From NCBI GenBank assembly GCA_000733355.1, contig JNVV01000045.1:67314-131313 (forward strand): a stretch of 64,000 nt of DNA. Direction: 5' to 3'. The number at the start of each line of letters is the position of its first letter. The stretch's first letter is position 1. The stretch is from Falciphora oryzae. Lineage: Eukaryota > Ascomycota > Sordariomycetes > Magnaporthales > Magnaporthaceae. The translations under genes were made by a program, and so were the position numbers. The notes under the pieces are model-generated. The model saw only the letters and a list, made by a program, of their open reading frames with translations. It made no database searches and was not told where the DNA came from. Below are positions 1-10,821 of the stretch, in pieces.

Positions 1-2
1 GT

Positions 3-167
3 GGCGGTCGCGGTGGCAATCCCGGCAGCGGAGCCACGGGCGGTGGCCGCGCCGCTCCCGCCACTACAGCTAGTGGCAGTGGTGGTAGTGGTAATGGCGG
101 TAGCAGTCGTCCTCGCAGTCGCCCTCCGTCTGCGAACGAACTATTTATATTAAATGGAAACAAATAA
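3..167 (+). CDS. Gly/Ser-rich ORF 3' end, partial at window edge
   Basis: An open frame enters from the left edge and ends at TAA 165-167. It codes for a glycine/serine/arginine-rich tail (repeated GG, SG and RPRSRPP-like runs). The frame is GC-rich up to about position 135 and the sequence then turns abruptly AT-rich. It could be the end of a host gene or of a transposon gene; no family is recognised and the upstream part is outside the window. Confidence 0.25.
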   Translation, partial: GGRGGNPGSGATGGGRAAPATTASGSGGSGNGGSSRPRSRPPSANELFILNGNK

Positions 168-635
168 TAAAACTTTCCGGTTTACGAATTATAAAAGCTG
201 TTAAAATGGCGCACTTTATACAAAATAGTTTAAAAATAACGGATTTATATTAAAAAAGTTATTTAACTTTATATTTTATTTAAATTACTATATATTTTTA
301 ACCTTTACTTTCGAACTAGGATTTTCGGTTAAATTGTATATCCAAAAAATGAAAATATAATATTTTTAAAAAGCCTAAAAGCCTGGCTTTCGATTAATAT
401 TTCATACATATTTATTACATTTTATTTAGATTTAGTATTGTAAATTTAAAAAGGTGTAAATATATTTTGGACTTTTACGTTTAAATCCGCATTCCTACCT
501 TTAATAAAATCTTTCAAAAATAAAAATAGATTATTTAAAAGGTTTAAAAGACTGGCTTTCGAATAGTACTTATTAGGCATTTGTACGATTTTATTTGGGT
601 TTATTATCGTAAATCCAAAACGATGCGTCTTAGTG
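135..635. repeat. AT-rich relic with two diverged tandem copies
   Basis: The stretch is strongly AT-rich and has no credible gene. Segments near 368-456 and 534-623 are recognisable diverged copies of one another: both contain a TGGCTTTCGA core followed by matching text ending in a TTTATT/GTAAAT block. The period is about 166 bp. The AT bias and C-to-T type differences suggest an old duplicated sequence degraded by RIP, probably the interior of the element whose terminus lies at 636-685. Confidence 0.5.
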
Positions 636-685
636 GGATAGGAGTGGCCGGAAGTGGGGGGTGGCCCGAAACAGGGGTCTTGACT
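636..685 (-). mobile_element. Terminal inverted repeat of a Fot1-like element, right end only
   Basis: This 50-bp segment matches, nearly base for base, the right terminus of the Fot1-like element at 26335-26384. It contains the core GTGGCCGGAAGTGGGGGGTG and ends ...GTCTTGACT, followed by TA at 686-687. It shows that this transposon family has at least one other copy nearby. The left end of this copy was not found, so it is truncated, degraded or begins outside the window. Confidence 0.7.
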
Positions 686-942
686 TAGTAGGGTCATGAA
701 TATGACTAATTATTGGCAGGCACCATGGCGATCAAGCGCACTGGATGCAGGCAGACAGGAACAATATAAGTTATAAGGAATATTTCCCTTCGTACATATA
801 ACAATTGGTGGTATATCCTAAGAAAAATGACATAGCAGATAATTACAGTAGTGGTGATTAAGTGATGGTACAGGTGATTCAACATGAATTACACGCCAAC
901 TTTGCCGGCTCGCTCATGTTGGGCGAGCATATGAAATCCAGC

Positions 943-2244
943 TTACCGCCCCAGGCGGTAGGCGACATCGGGGCGGAAATACTGGCTGATGTCGTTGTCA
1001 ACGCCGCAGCTGGTGCAGGTGTGCAGCACGCGGGCCGCATTATGGGCACCGGGGCCGAAGTGCGTCATCGACGGGGGCTGCTGCTGCTGCTGCTGCTGCA
1101 TCCGCGGCGGGGAGCCCCCCGCGCTGCGGCCGTAGGCTGCCCTGCCGCCGCTGATGCTGTTGCCGTTCATCCTGACGGCGTTGGTCGGGCTGTTGCCGTC
1201 GCTCGGGCCGCCGTGGTAGCCCGCGTCCCTGAGGTCCGCCTCGTGGTGCTTGCGGGCGGCCTCGGACGCGGCGATGCCACTGAGGCCGGCACCGACGCTG
1301 GCGGTGGTGCCGTACCCGGCGTCGCGGTCGCGGCCCATGTCGCGGTCCCGGACGCGGCTGTCGTCGACGTTGGCGGGGGCGCCGGCGGACAGCATTCCGG
1401 CGCCGTTGTTGACGTTGCGCTCGTTGAGACCGGAGCCGTTGACGTCGCGAGGGCTGTCGATGCCGCGGGTGGCCTGGTGGCCGTTGCGCAGCCCCGCCGC
1501 GCCGTTGTGGTGGTAGTCGCTGCTGACGGCGGTTCCGGGCGGCGAGCCGTACATGGCATCGGTGCCGTAGGTGTTGTTGTTGCCGTAGCCGCTGACGCCA
1601 TAGGCTTTGCCGTCCAGGCCGGCGGCGTCGCCATTAGACCAGTAGGGATCTCTCTCTCCGCTGTTGAGGTTGGAGAGGGTGTTGCCGTTGTTCAGCATGC
1701 TGCCGTTGTTGGCGCCGACAAAGTCCTTGGCATAGACGTCCCTCGAGCCATCCCGGCTCCCTGGACGCAGGGGCGGGTCCTTCTCGTAGCCGTCAACACC
1801 GGCGCCGTTGGCGTTGTTGGTGCTGCGGGTGTTGTTGATGCTGCCCCAGTAAGGGTCGCGCTTGGTGCTGGCGCCGAGGCTTGCGGGCTTGATGGGCTGG
1901 GGCTGCTCGATCTCGGCGTCATCGGCAAAGCCAACACCCTGCTGCCGCTTGGCGTCGAAACCTGGCTCACCGACGCCGCCAAATTCGACTCCCGAGTCGG
2001 ACTTTTGGTGGCGGTGGTGCTGCGACTTGCGGAGCGCTGGTGATGTGTTGAAACCGTCGGCGCTGGTCCTGCCGGTCGACGACGGGTCTTGAGGATGCTT
2101 GCTTGGCTTGGTGGTGGTTGTGGAAGGGTTAGTGTCGGGCGGGAATGAGCCAGGAAGGCGACCATCCTCGTATTCGCCAGACCCCTTGGGACTGCGGCGG
2201 TCGTCGCCGTGCAGGGCGTTCTTGATCTTGGTTCCGAGACCCAT
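943..2244 (-). CDS. Disordered fungal-specific protein with conserved N- and C-terminal patches
   Basis: This is a single-exon gene of 433 codons. The start MGLGTKIKNALHGDD fits a short helical N-terminus. The body is low-complexity: rich in Asn, Gly, Ser, Pro and Arg, with two RDPYW motifs in different contexts and a run of about eight glutamines encoded by a CTG/CAG tract near 1078-1100. The C-terminus carries a compact cysteine patch (CTSCG...) followed by a Y-F-rich tail. I recognise no catalytic domain. The long antisense frame at 862-2043 is a GC-codon shadow: it lacks these patches and reads as Val/Ala filler. Function is unknown; a cytosolic scaffold is only a guess. Confidence 0.75.
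   Translation of the reverse strand: MGLGTKIKNALHGDDRRSPKGSGEYEDGRLPGSFPPDTNPSTTTTKPSKHPQDPSSTGRTSADGFNTSPALRKSQHHRHQKSDSGVEFGGVGEPGFDAKRQQGVGFADDAEIEQPQPIKPASLGASTKRDPYWGSINNTRSTNNANGAGVDGYEKDPPLRPGSRDGSRDVYAKDFVGANNGSMLNNGNTLSNLNSGERDPYWSNGDAAGLDGKAYGVSGYGNNNTYGTDAMYGSPPGTAVSSDYHHNGAAGLRNGHQATRGIDSPRDVNGSGLNERNVNNGAGMLSAGAPANVDDSRVRDRDMGRDRDAGYGTTASVGAGLSGIAASEAARKHHEADLRDAGYHGGPSDGNSPTNAVRMNGNSISGGRAAYGRSAGGSPPRMQQQQQQQPPSMTHFGPGAHNAARVLHTCTSCGVDNDISQYFRPDVAYRLGR
1078..1100 (-). repeat. CTG/CAG trinucleotide tract coding polyglutamine
   Basis: A run of CTG triplets on the + strand reads as consecutive CAG glutamine codons in the minus-strand gene 943-2244. Such tracts can vary in length between strains. 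Confidence 0.8.
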
Positions 2245-3085
2245 TTTGAGTTGTGTGGAATGTGATGGTTACGGTTGGTGTGTTTGAGAGATCCAGAAGA
2301 TGCTCGAGGTACTGGTGTCGTTTTTGCTCCTGGCACAAAAATGGAAAGCCCAGACAATGAAACGGGGTATAAATGGTGATCTTTTAGTTCTATGCGAGTT
2401 CAATGGGGTAGAGTAATATCAGACCTTCCATCTGTAGCTCAGGAGTGGACAGTTATTAATACCTGTGCTGCTCCTGGCCGTCATCGTTCCTGCGCGGACG
2501 AAAAGTTGGCAATGCTGACATCACCCCTGGGATTTCTGCGTATCGTCACACGGCGTTGCACTTTGCGACAGCCAGAATCAAAAAGTACCCCGAGCCATAA
2601 CGGTTGGTGTCACTCGGTTGCAGACAAGCTTGCTTGGATTGCGTTTGCAATAGGATCATCGCGAAGATCGTCGTTAGCAAAAACCTGTCTGAGGATTGAA
2701 CGTGGGAGATTCACTTTCGCTGCTCGGTGGAGCCCCTGCGTCACTGGATGACGTCGGGTGAGGTAAGCGCGGGCGGGCGATGCAGGGCTCCCGCTGCTGC
2801 TTGGCCCCCGCCAGCCCGCGCCGGCATTGGTGGTGAATTTTAGGGGTCTTTTTCTTGGCGATTGAAATCGACCCGCCCAACTTTTGCCACAGTGGAATTC
2901 AGTGTCCAGAAACATGACGGAAAAGCTTGGAAATGGGCAAATTCACAGGCTAAAGTTAGCAATCGTCACGTCCAAGCCAGACATGGGTCCCCTCCCCTGG
3001 GGTCTTGCCGTCTCCCGTGCGGAGCGTCATCTTGCCCCTCGCCATTGGTAACGAGCGCCTCCTGCCCTCTAGCAATTGCCGTCCA
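2245..3085. other. Intergenic, no gene seen
   Basis: Upstream region of the 943-2244 gene and downstream region of the dehydrogenase gene. The short ORFs here have no coding signature and no repeat or RNA gene was recognised. Confidence 0.5.
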
Positions 3086-4518
3086 CTAATACCCCTCTTT
3101 CCGGTTCACGCGGTTCGCCAGGGGTTTGCCCTCGCTGAAGCGCCCGAGGTTCAGGTCGAGGATGCTCAGGATCCGCGGGCCGAGCTTGGTGGAGGCACCG
3201 CTGACGTGCGGCGTGATGAAGACGTTCTTAGCCTTCCAGAGCGGGTGCCCCTCGGGCAGGGGCTCCGGGTCCGTGACGTCGAGCGCGGCGCCGCGGACTA
3301 CGCCGTCCTCCAGCGCCGAGAGGAGCGCGTCCGTGTCGATGACTTTTCCGCGCGCAATGTTGGACACGAACGTCTTGCCGCGCCTGGCCCCCTCGCCCAG
3401 GAGGTTGAACTCGTCGGCGCCCAGCAGATGCGTGGTCTTGTCGGTCAGGGGCGCCGAGACCACGAGCAGGTCCAGGCCGGACGACAGGAAGCGGTGCAGG
3501 TCCGCCTTGGACCCGCCCGAGAACCACTTGGACGGGAACACGCCGTTGGGGTCGCCCGTGCCTGGCGGCGCGTAGGTGTCGTCGCGCCGGGACTCGGGCG
3601 TCTCCCGCGGGTGCAGCGTGTATGCGTGGACGTCCATCCCCAGCGCCTTGCTCAGCCGGGCCACCTGCCGGCCGATGCTGCCGTAGCCGAGGACCCCGCT
3701 GGTGGTTCATGAGGAGAGTCAGTTGGCGCATAGAGTACCCCGGGGCCGGCTGGAAGGGGAGGGGGAAGACATACACCCGACGCCCCACTGAGTCCTCAAC
3801 GCCGCCCTCGTACCAGGGGTCCCATTTGCCCTCTTTTTGCTTCTCGATGTACCTGGGGACTGTATGCAGCACGGCAGGGGCTTGTGTTAGTAAACGCTGC
3901 TAGGGGCAGCCACTGAGTAACGGAGTCGCGTGGTCTAGGCTGGACGCACGATGGTGTTCAAAGCTCAGAAACGTGCTGATGATCCACTCGGAGATCTGCG
4001 GCCTATAAATTTGTGTAGCGAGCGCCTCGCGTCAGCCGTTGCGCCTACACACGTGCACGCCTACAATGGCCATTGCACTAGGACGGCACCTCGGACAACG
4101 GGCTTATGCGTGCGACTCACCCGTGCACTCCATTGGCGGTGCACAGCGCGATGCTTTCGTCGTCAAATAGCGGGTTCTGTAGGACGTGGTTGGCGCCGGC
4201 GCTGATCAGCTGCACGTACTGCAGCTTGGGCGCCTGCTCCTTGGTCGGTAAGGCCGTGCCGGTCATGAGGATGGTGACGTCCTTCCATTCGAACCCATCG
4301 CCCGAGCCCGAGATGGATTCCGGCACGACTTGGTTCCCCCACGCCGATGCGTGGACCGAGATCTGGAGGCCGGGGTATTTGGCCTTGAGCTGCTCCAGCG
4401 TGGCCAGGTCGGGCTGGAAGATTGAAGGGAGCAGCATCACCAGCTTGTGTCCTCTTAGCCCCCCGCTGGCGGCCAGCGCCTGCACCAGCTCGTCATCTTT
4501 GGCGAGTTTGATGGTCAT
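3086..4518 (-). CDS. D-isomer-specific 2-hydroxyacid dehydrogenase, NAD(P)-dependent
   Basis: Four exons join to 382 residues: 4518-4121, 4002-3950, 3859-3775 and 3698-3086. Introns are 4003-4120, 3860-3949 and 3699-3774, all GT-AG, and the middle one has a TACTAAC-type branch site. All phases close, so this model recovers a piece (PQISEWIIS) that simple ORF reading misses. The Rossmann loop G-Y-G-S-I-G lies at about residues 183-188, the catalytic Arg in NIARGK at about 292, the Glu in the D-P-E-P block, and the His in ITPHVSG at about 341. The family oxidises or reduces 2-hydroxy/2-keto acids; substrate cannot be read from the sequence. The start at 4518 (MTIKLAKDDE) is preferred to upstream in-frame Mets, which add an unconserved leader. 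Confidence 0.9.
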
Positions 4519-5075
4519 CGTCGTCCGTCCTTGCTTGGTAGGTATCCTTATTACTTGTGAGCGTTTTCCTTCCGCGTGGATTGCTCTCTTTGGTTGATGT
4601 TTCTCTCGTTGGGTTGCACCTTTTTCATTAAACTGGTACACAATATGGATGGCACACGCAGCCTGGAACGCAATTTGCTGCTGCGGTGATGCGATGGATG
4701 CTGCAAATGAGGGGTGAAAACCCCCCGGGCTCCGATTACCCCCCACCTGGAGACCTCCATACCCAGGGCTCGGCAAGATGACAAACGCGATAACGCTCCA
4801 TGCCGAGGGGACCGGATCCCCGTCGTCGGATCTGCAGGTACTTCCCCGGCATGGAAACGTGACGTCCGAGTGGTTCAAAACGGACGGTTGGAGTTCGGCT
4901 CGCTAGCACCACACCATCTCTTGCCGTCTGACATGCAGGGACCGAGGTCGGCGAGAGTCATGGTCCACCACGTCTATCCTCTATTACGGTCCATCCGATG
5001 GGCTCCTTCTATTTTACTTTCTGGTTTCGGTTTTCTAGGCCCTGCCTGTCCGGACCCTCCCCTCCGCCTGCTGCG
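4519..5075. other. Intergenic between dehydrogenase and aldo-keto reductase
   Basis: Upstream region of the dehydrogenase and 3' region of the reductase, both on the minus strand. No gene, RNA or repeat was recognised. Confidence 0.5.
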
Positions 5076-5975
5076 CTACTCGTGGTCGCCGTAGAAGACA
5101 GTGTTGGGCAGCCAGCCGTCGCCGCACGCCTTGAACCGATCCTTGATGTTGTCGAGCGCCCTGACGTCGTCCTCGGCCAGGTCCCAGCCGTCGAGGCCCA
5201 CAAAGTTGGACTCGATGCGAGACTCGGTCACGCTCTTGGGCAGGACGCTGAAGCCGTGGTGCAGCCCCCACTTGAGCAGCACCTGCTGCGGCGCCTTGCC
5301 CTTGGCCTCGGCGACGGCCTTGAGCGCCGCGTTGCTGGCGAGCGGCGAGTCGGAGCTGCCCAGCGGCGAGTAGGCCGACGCGTGGATGCCCTTGCCCTTG
5401 AGGTACGCCACCAGCCTCGGCGACGGGTTGCCCGGGTGCAGCTCGATCTGGTCGACGGCCGGCACGACGGTCGTGCCCTTGTCAGCCAGCAGGCGCTCCA
5501 GCTGCGTGATGCCAAAGTTAGACACACCGATGGCGCGCGCCTTGCCCGAGGCCAGGACCTTTTGCATCTCGCGCCACGTGTTGACGTAGTCCCAGTCGCC
5601 GTACACACTGCCGGGATTGTCGGGGTCCAGGCTCGAGGGCCAGTGGATCAGGTACAGGTCGACATAGTCGGTCTGGAGCTGCCCGAGGCTCTTTTCGAGG
5701 GCCTCGGCCACGCGCTTGTGGTCTGGGTTGTTGAGCTTGGTGGTCAGGAAGATCCGGCCGCGCGGCACGCCCGATGCCTTGATGCCGTCGCCGACGTCGC
5801 GCTCGTTGCCGTACGCCGCGGCCGTGTCGATGTGCCGGTAGCCCGCCGCCAGCGCCGCCTCGACTGCCGCCTTGACCTCGGCCGACTTGGACTGCCACGT
5901 GCCCAGGCCAACGGCGGGGATCTTGGCCCCGGTGTTGAGGGTGTAGGTCTTTTGTGTTGCTGCGACGTTGGCCAT
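5076..5975 (-). CDS. Aldo-keto reductase (AKR superfamily)
   Basis: One exon of 299 residues starts at MANVAATQKTY; the in-frame extension to 6461 is leader sequence without conservation. The AKR tetrad is visible: Asp50 and Tyr55 in HIDTAAAYGNE, Lys80 in LTTKLNN, and His111 in LIHWP. The family signature GVSNFG and the C-terminal NADPH-binding segment ending in the K-S-V-T block are present. The length is typical for a TIM-barrel aldo-keto reductase. It is a soluble cytosolic carbonyl/aldehyde reductase using NADPH; substrate is not predictable. It lies in the same orientation as the neighbouring dehydrogenase, but the genes are too far apart to suggest more than adjacency. Confidence 0.92.
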   Translation of the reverse strand: MANVAATQKTYTLNTGAKIPAVGLGTWQSKSAEVKAAVEAALAAGYRHIDTAAAYGNERDVGDGIKASGVPRGRIFLTTKLNNPDHKRVAEALEKSLGQLQTDYVDLYLIHWPSSLDPDNPGSVYGDWDYVNTWREMQKVLASGKARAIGVSNFGITQLERLLADKGTTVVPAVDQIELHPGNPSPRLVAYLKGKGIHASAYSPLGSSDSPLASNAALKAVAEAKGKAPQQVLLKWGLHHGFSVLPKSVTESRIESNFVGLDGWDLAEDDVRALDNIKDRFKACGDGWLPNTVFYGDHE

Positions 5976-6497
5976 GTTGTCTCTCGGGGTGCTCGTGGTA
6001 GCATCAAGATGGGTATAATAAGGTGTAGGTGTGATGTTTGCGATGTTTATGTCTTGCCTCCCCGGTCCTGGTGGAAGTGTCCGTGTGGGTTTTGTAGCAG
6101 AATCCCGAGCCGTGGAGGTCGCCGGGGAGGATTGATACCGGACCGGAAATTCTCTCGCCTTCCTTTCTTTGCTCGCCGTCTCGGGACTACATTTTCCCTT
6201 CCCCAATGTCGCCACAAAGAGCCAGTCGTGTTTCGAACATTTCTCTTGGCAACAAACAGCAACCCGCGCCCCACCTTGATGCCGTTCGCTTTGCGCTTTT
6301 GGGCATATCCCCCCACCTTGCGCCCCCAACCTCCCTGTCAGCATCACCGATTCCGTGTTTTCTCTCTTCTCCCTGCAAATATTCTGGTATTCTGTCTTCA
6401 AATTGGTAGCAAACAGCCCGTCTAGCTTTGTGCCATCGTGCTGGGAGCGGGACTCGCCCATACGTCATGGCGTGGGATCGCTGCTGTCGGTATGATG
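5976..6497. other. Aldo-keto reductase upstream region up to the transposon border
   Basis: Non-coding sequence between the reductase start and the left inverted repeat at 6498. It is pyrimidine-rich on the + strand between about 6180 and 6420. No other feature was recognised. Confidence 0.45.
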
Positions 6498-6625
6498 CTG
6501 TCTGTTTAGAACCAAACCACAGTGGGTCCAACGGACCAGGGTGCACTCCCACCCACCCCCCTCGTTTTGCGGTGAAAATCGCGTTTTTTGAGGTGACGGC
6601 CTGGCCGGATCAACCAACGCGCGTT
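6498..6625 (+). repeat. Left terminal inverted repeat of element D
   Basis: 128 bp, perfect inverse match to 10822-10949. It includes the landmark CCCACCCACCCCCCTCG. Confidence 0.9.
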
Positions 6626-6719
6626 GTAAAAGCAGCAATACTAGAGTAAAGACCAAAATTAACGCGATTAAAGTAATGAAGCGATTCCCAATTCCGTAAC
6701 GTACGTTTTTTTTGCTGAT

Positions 6720-9145
6720 TTTCGGGTTTCGTAGCCATACCGGACCCCCGACAAAAGCGTAAAGCGCCTAACAAGGAGGCAAGCGCCTAAAAACCGACGA
6801 AACGCTTTATACGGATCCTAAAGCTAACGGACCGGGCAATTACGCCGAAGATTAAGTTGAAGCTTAAAAGTACGCCGTCGCAAGCTTCCGAAGTCGCTAG
6901 GCCCGCCGTTTAGGCGCCGGAAACCGAATCTAAGGTCGAGGAGGTGCTAGAAACCGAGAAGTTAGTACCCGAGGAGGTACGCAAGAAAGCGCCGGCCAGG
7001 AAACGAGCTTTTGTAAAAAGAAAAGCGCTTGTAAAGGGGAAGGGCAAAGCGCCGGCGCAACCAACAAAGGTTGCGGTAATTTTTTCGGACCTATCCTTTT
7101 TACCGCCCTTTTCCGATACGAACGAGTCCGAGTTTTACCCGCCTTTTTAGCACCTTACCCACCTGGTAATTGACTTTTTTAGCGACGATATTATACCTGC
7201 TAGTTAGCAAACGAATCGCTTTAAGGCGGTAAGGGGGGTTGAAAAGGAAAAGGACGACCAACCCACGCCTAAGGTAAAAAGACCTCGCTTTAGGGCACCG
7301 CCGACGTTTTGAGCGTTTCGCGCGCCCGCAGCGCCCGCAGCGCCCGCAGCGCCCGCAGCGCCCGCGGCACCGATACCGGCAGCGGAAAAGCCTTTGCAAA
7401 TCCGGGTATCGGTTAAAGTTACCGTGCATTTAATAAAGCCGTTTTAGTTGCCGGAAAAAAGGCTTTAGGCAAAGCCGCGCTCGATCGTTAAGCTGTTAAC
7501 TTTCGCAATACCTGCCGCGACGTTTTTTGCCGGCGTTGATTGCGAGGGAGCCCTCGCCGAGTTCGCGTCGGCCTATAAAATAACGCGTATGGTTAGGTTA
7601 AATTAAGAGGATAACGAGGTAAAGGACGCGTTGGCGAAATATTTTAAGGCAGAATTGACGGCCGGATATAAGCTATTTCGCGTTATCGCCCCGTAAATCG
7701 TTTCGAACACTTTTGATTGCGATAAAAGGTTTGATAGCGTTAAGTTTAATAGCTTTATTTTTGGCGACGATATCTTTAAGGCGCTGATATAGTACGCTAA
7801 TCGCGAGTTAACGATTAGTTTGGATTACTATTTCCGCTTTTAACGGAGGAAATCCAGCTCGACTTTTTATCGATCCGCATTTTCGATCGCGCCGTTTATT
7901 CCTTTAAATAGGGTGCTCGACGATGCAGAGTTAAGCGCCCGCAACTTTTTTGGAAATTACCTATTTACTATGCGGTTAGCAAGAACGATAGCCCCGGCGG
8001 CGACCTCGATTGCCCGGAAAACGATTACCAATATAATGCGTGCAGCGCTGGAAGAAAAGAAGCAATTTGATCCGCTGATTCGGTTGTATTACGAGTTTAC
8101 CGCGAAGTGGTTATGTACGTTGCCGAAAGGAATTTGCAATAATTTCCGCAATACCTACGCGCCTTTTTTGTGCTTCGTTAAGCGCGTTGGCCGAGAAAAA
8201 GTTTATTACTTTTTTGGCTTAGCACAAATTTAGCGGTGGGCGGTAGCGATTTAGGCTAGAATTGTATTATTCGAGCAGCTTTTTGCTAATATCCGGGAAG
8301 GCTTTCGGAAAAAGCAGGCCGAGGTATATAAGAAAGCTTTTACTAATCCGGAAACGGCTATAAACTATTACCGGCCTTTTGGCGGTAATAGTAGGCAAAA
8401 AATCGGGTTTATTTATAATAACGTTATTAACATTAATAACGACGGTATGGCTAAGCCGTTAAGCGAGTTAATTTCGTTGATTTTTAGCCTAGTACGACGA
8501 AATCCTCCCGCAAACGCGCAAGCAACGTTAGCGCCGGCACCGTTGCATTAAAGTATCGCAAAAAACGTTAATATATTTCGGAACCTGCAATAAACCGTTT
8601 TTGGGATTTCGTTGGCGTTAACGCTCGTCGCGCCGGCTAATTACGAGATGAACGAAATCGCTTTACCCTTTTAATTACTTTTGGGTGGATTGCCGGATTT
8701 TTTGCTACTTTCCCGCGGGCAAATTGCGATTTTGCCGTTGCATTACGGCACCGAATTTGCTTAAAAAAATTAGTACCTTTTTCCTTTTCATTTATTATTT
8801 GACGCAATAGTCCCGCCTAATATTTTTGCGGTAAAGCTGTTTAATTCGTTTGCGGACGAATTTGCGCGCATTTACGCTAGCGGGTCGCTTTAGCAATATC
8901 GAGGAATTTAAAAAACCGTTTAACGCTTTTCGAGGCACCTTTTTAACAGATTATTAAATATTTAAGGTATCCGGGAAATGCCCAACGCATACTTCCTAGC
9001 CCTCGGCCTGCCGGCTAATTTCGTACGGGCGTTTAAATCGTCGTTTAAAAAGCGCGTTAAAAACGAGGCCTTCCGCCTCGCCTTTAAGGCTAACGGCGAC
9101 GGCGACGTGAACGAGGCCGTACCGGGAGGAGGTTTGAGCCTTTAA
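6720..9145 (+). pseudogene. Decayed long passenger ORF of element D, unknown family
   Basis: A single + frame can be followed from about 6720 to a TAA at 9143 and arguably to about 9470. It is interrupted only by stop codons, mostly TAA/TAG consistent with CAA/CAG mutated at C, and shows no frame change. The open pieces at 6944-7150, 7913-8233 and around 8978-9142 all lie in this one frame. The N-terminal third is basic (Lys/Arg-rich, KAPARKRAFVKRKALV) and then has an Ala-Pro repeat (five or more APA units near 7320-7370). The remainder looks globular. I recognise no domain, so it may be an accessory protein of the transposon, a captured gene or an older nested element. It converges on the transposase. 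Confidence 0.55.
7316..7378 (+). repeat. 9-bp Ala-Pro coding microsatellite (CCCGCAGCG)n
   Basis: About five tandem copies of a 9-bp GC-rich unit lie inside the decayed passenger ORF and code Ala-Pro-Ala runs. They stand out against the surrounding AT-shifted sequence. Confidence 0.7.
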
Positions 9146-9603
9146 TTGTTTTAATATTTAAGCGGAATGCTTATTTACGATTAATTTTCCCCGCAAATCC
9201 TTTTATTTAACGCGATCCTATTTAAAATCCTTTTATAAATGCTAACAATTTCGATAGCTTTTTTCCGCTACCACCTCCTATAACGCGATAAACGATACCC
9301 TTTTCGAGCTAAAATCCTACCGACGACGATAACTATAGCGATAAGGGCTCGATCCGGTAATAAAATGCAAAGCCCAGGCGAAATATATATAAAGAAGGTT
9401 TTTAACGATCGTTTGGAAGTCGGCACGTTAATTTACTTTAATATGCCGCTAAGAAATTTAGCATATTTTTTTTAATACAATTTTATATAATTAATTGCAG
9501 CGCCTTTTTCCCAGCCGTTTTTTTATGGCATTTTCGCTTGTTTAAAATGCCTTTTGATCGCTTTTATACAAAATCCTCGAACGGTCGCGATATCTAATAG
9601 GAA

Positions 9604-10730
9604 TTATTTGAATTCGTTTTTCGATATTTTTTCGCTTTTTTCGTATTTCCCGCAACGTTTGACAGCCGTTTTTAGGTTTTTAAAAAAAGCTTCAATCGGG
9701 TTGTAATTTGGTAAATTGGGTAGTAAAAACAGCAGCAAAACGCCAGCTTCCCAACAGGCCAATTTAACGCGAAGGTTTTTATGCCAAAACGCGTTATTTA
9801 TAACCAAGATATTTTTAGGGGCAGGGAATTTATTTATGCGAGGAAATAGATCCTGTTTTAGCTAAAAAACAAACCCATTAGCGTTTGTATAGCCTTCGTA
9901 TATTAATTCGCAAACGAGACCGGTGATCGAAATCGCAAGCAAAATATGAAATCGCTTCCTTTTATCGAAAGGGTGCCGTTCGTAAGGAAAAACTCCCCGC
10001 GGTGCCTAATTAGTACGCTTCGTTGCATTTCGTCGATTTAGCCCAAATTTATCGCAAAAAACGAACATTTCGGTAGTAAACGCGCTGATTTTCCTTTCCC
10101 AATTAACGCGTAACTTTTTATTTCGCTAATTAATTACGTAGTACAGCTTTTTGTTGGACCACCTTTGTTCCTTTAGGCGCACCGAAATCGTCGGGATCGA
10201 GACGTATACGTGCTTTTCGAGGGCCAGCCACTATTGCATTTCGTTAAGGAATAAGCAGGGTTTATCCCTAAGCAGGTCCAGCAGCGACTGGCAGTCAAGA
10301 TTAGCAAATACCTCCAAAAAACGACGTCGCGGCGGAGGGCGAAAAAGCGAGAGGCGTACGAGCAGTNNNNNNNNNNNNNNNNNNNNNNNNNNNNNNGCCA
10401 GCCACTATTGCATTTCGTTAAGGAATAAGCAGGGTTTATCCCTAAGCAGGTCCAGCAGCGACTGGCAGTCAAGATTAGCAAATACCTCCAAAAAACGACG
10501 TCGCGGCGGAGGGCGAAAAAGCGAGAGGCGTACGAGCAGTACCGCGTGAGGTAATTTGACGGCATTCCCAAAAGATCTTTTAGGTGGGAAAGGGTTGCTA
10601 GTAATTTTATACTTGCGCTAATAATTATAAACCCGTTATTCATTAAGGTCGAGCGCCGCCGCTATACGTTTAGCCGGTACGCAAAGCTCAAGCAGGATGC
10701 ATACGCTATTTTTTTGCTGGATCGATAAAT
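9604..10730 (-). pseudogene. Tc1/mariner-type DD34E transposase, decayed
   Basis: Read on the minus strand, the region gives a helix-turn-helix-like N-terminal part (about 10730-10230) and then a DDE_3-type core. The first Asp is in VFVFCD. The second is in ILVINNAFWH, where the expected Asp of the D-N-A motif reads Asn. The Glu is in NYNPIE, 34 residues after that position, giving a DD34E spacing. In-frame TAG/TAA codons and the Asp-to-Asn change make it inactive. A gap of 30 Ns (10367-10396) with a duplicated flank interrupts it; collapsing the duplication keeps the frame. Confidence 0.75.
10223..10540. other. Assembly gap flanked by a perfect 144-bp direct duplication
   Basis: Positions 10223-10366 and 10397-10540 are identical 144-bp direct copies separated by exactly 30 Ns. 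The copies abut the gap on both sides, which is what two overlapping contig ends produce when a scaffolder fails to merge them. Removing one copy and the Ns gives a continuous transposase frame. Confidence 0.9.
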
Positions 10731-10821
10731 ATGGCGCTATTATATCGCTTTGCTAACTTCGTGGATTCAATCCCGATACCGGTAGGCGCGATTTCGAGAT
10801 GCATTTTCGAGCTTTGCTTTA

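Noticed and set aside
862..2043. 393-residue + strand ORF opposite the disordered-protein gene
   Set aside because: Val/Ala/Gly filler with no conserved patch. The minus frame has a sensible start, a polyQ run and a C-terminal Cys motif.
4998..6425. 475-residue + strand ORF over the aldo-keto reductase
   Set aside because: It is the antisense shadow of a GC-rich gene; the minus frame carries the full AKR tetrad.
10223..10540. Biological tandem duplication
   Set aside because: The copies abut an N gap exactly and are identical in otherwise decayed sequence, which points to unmerged contig ends.
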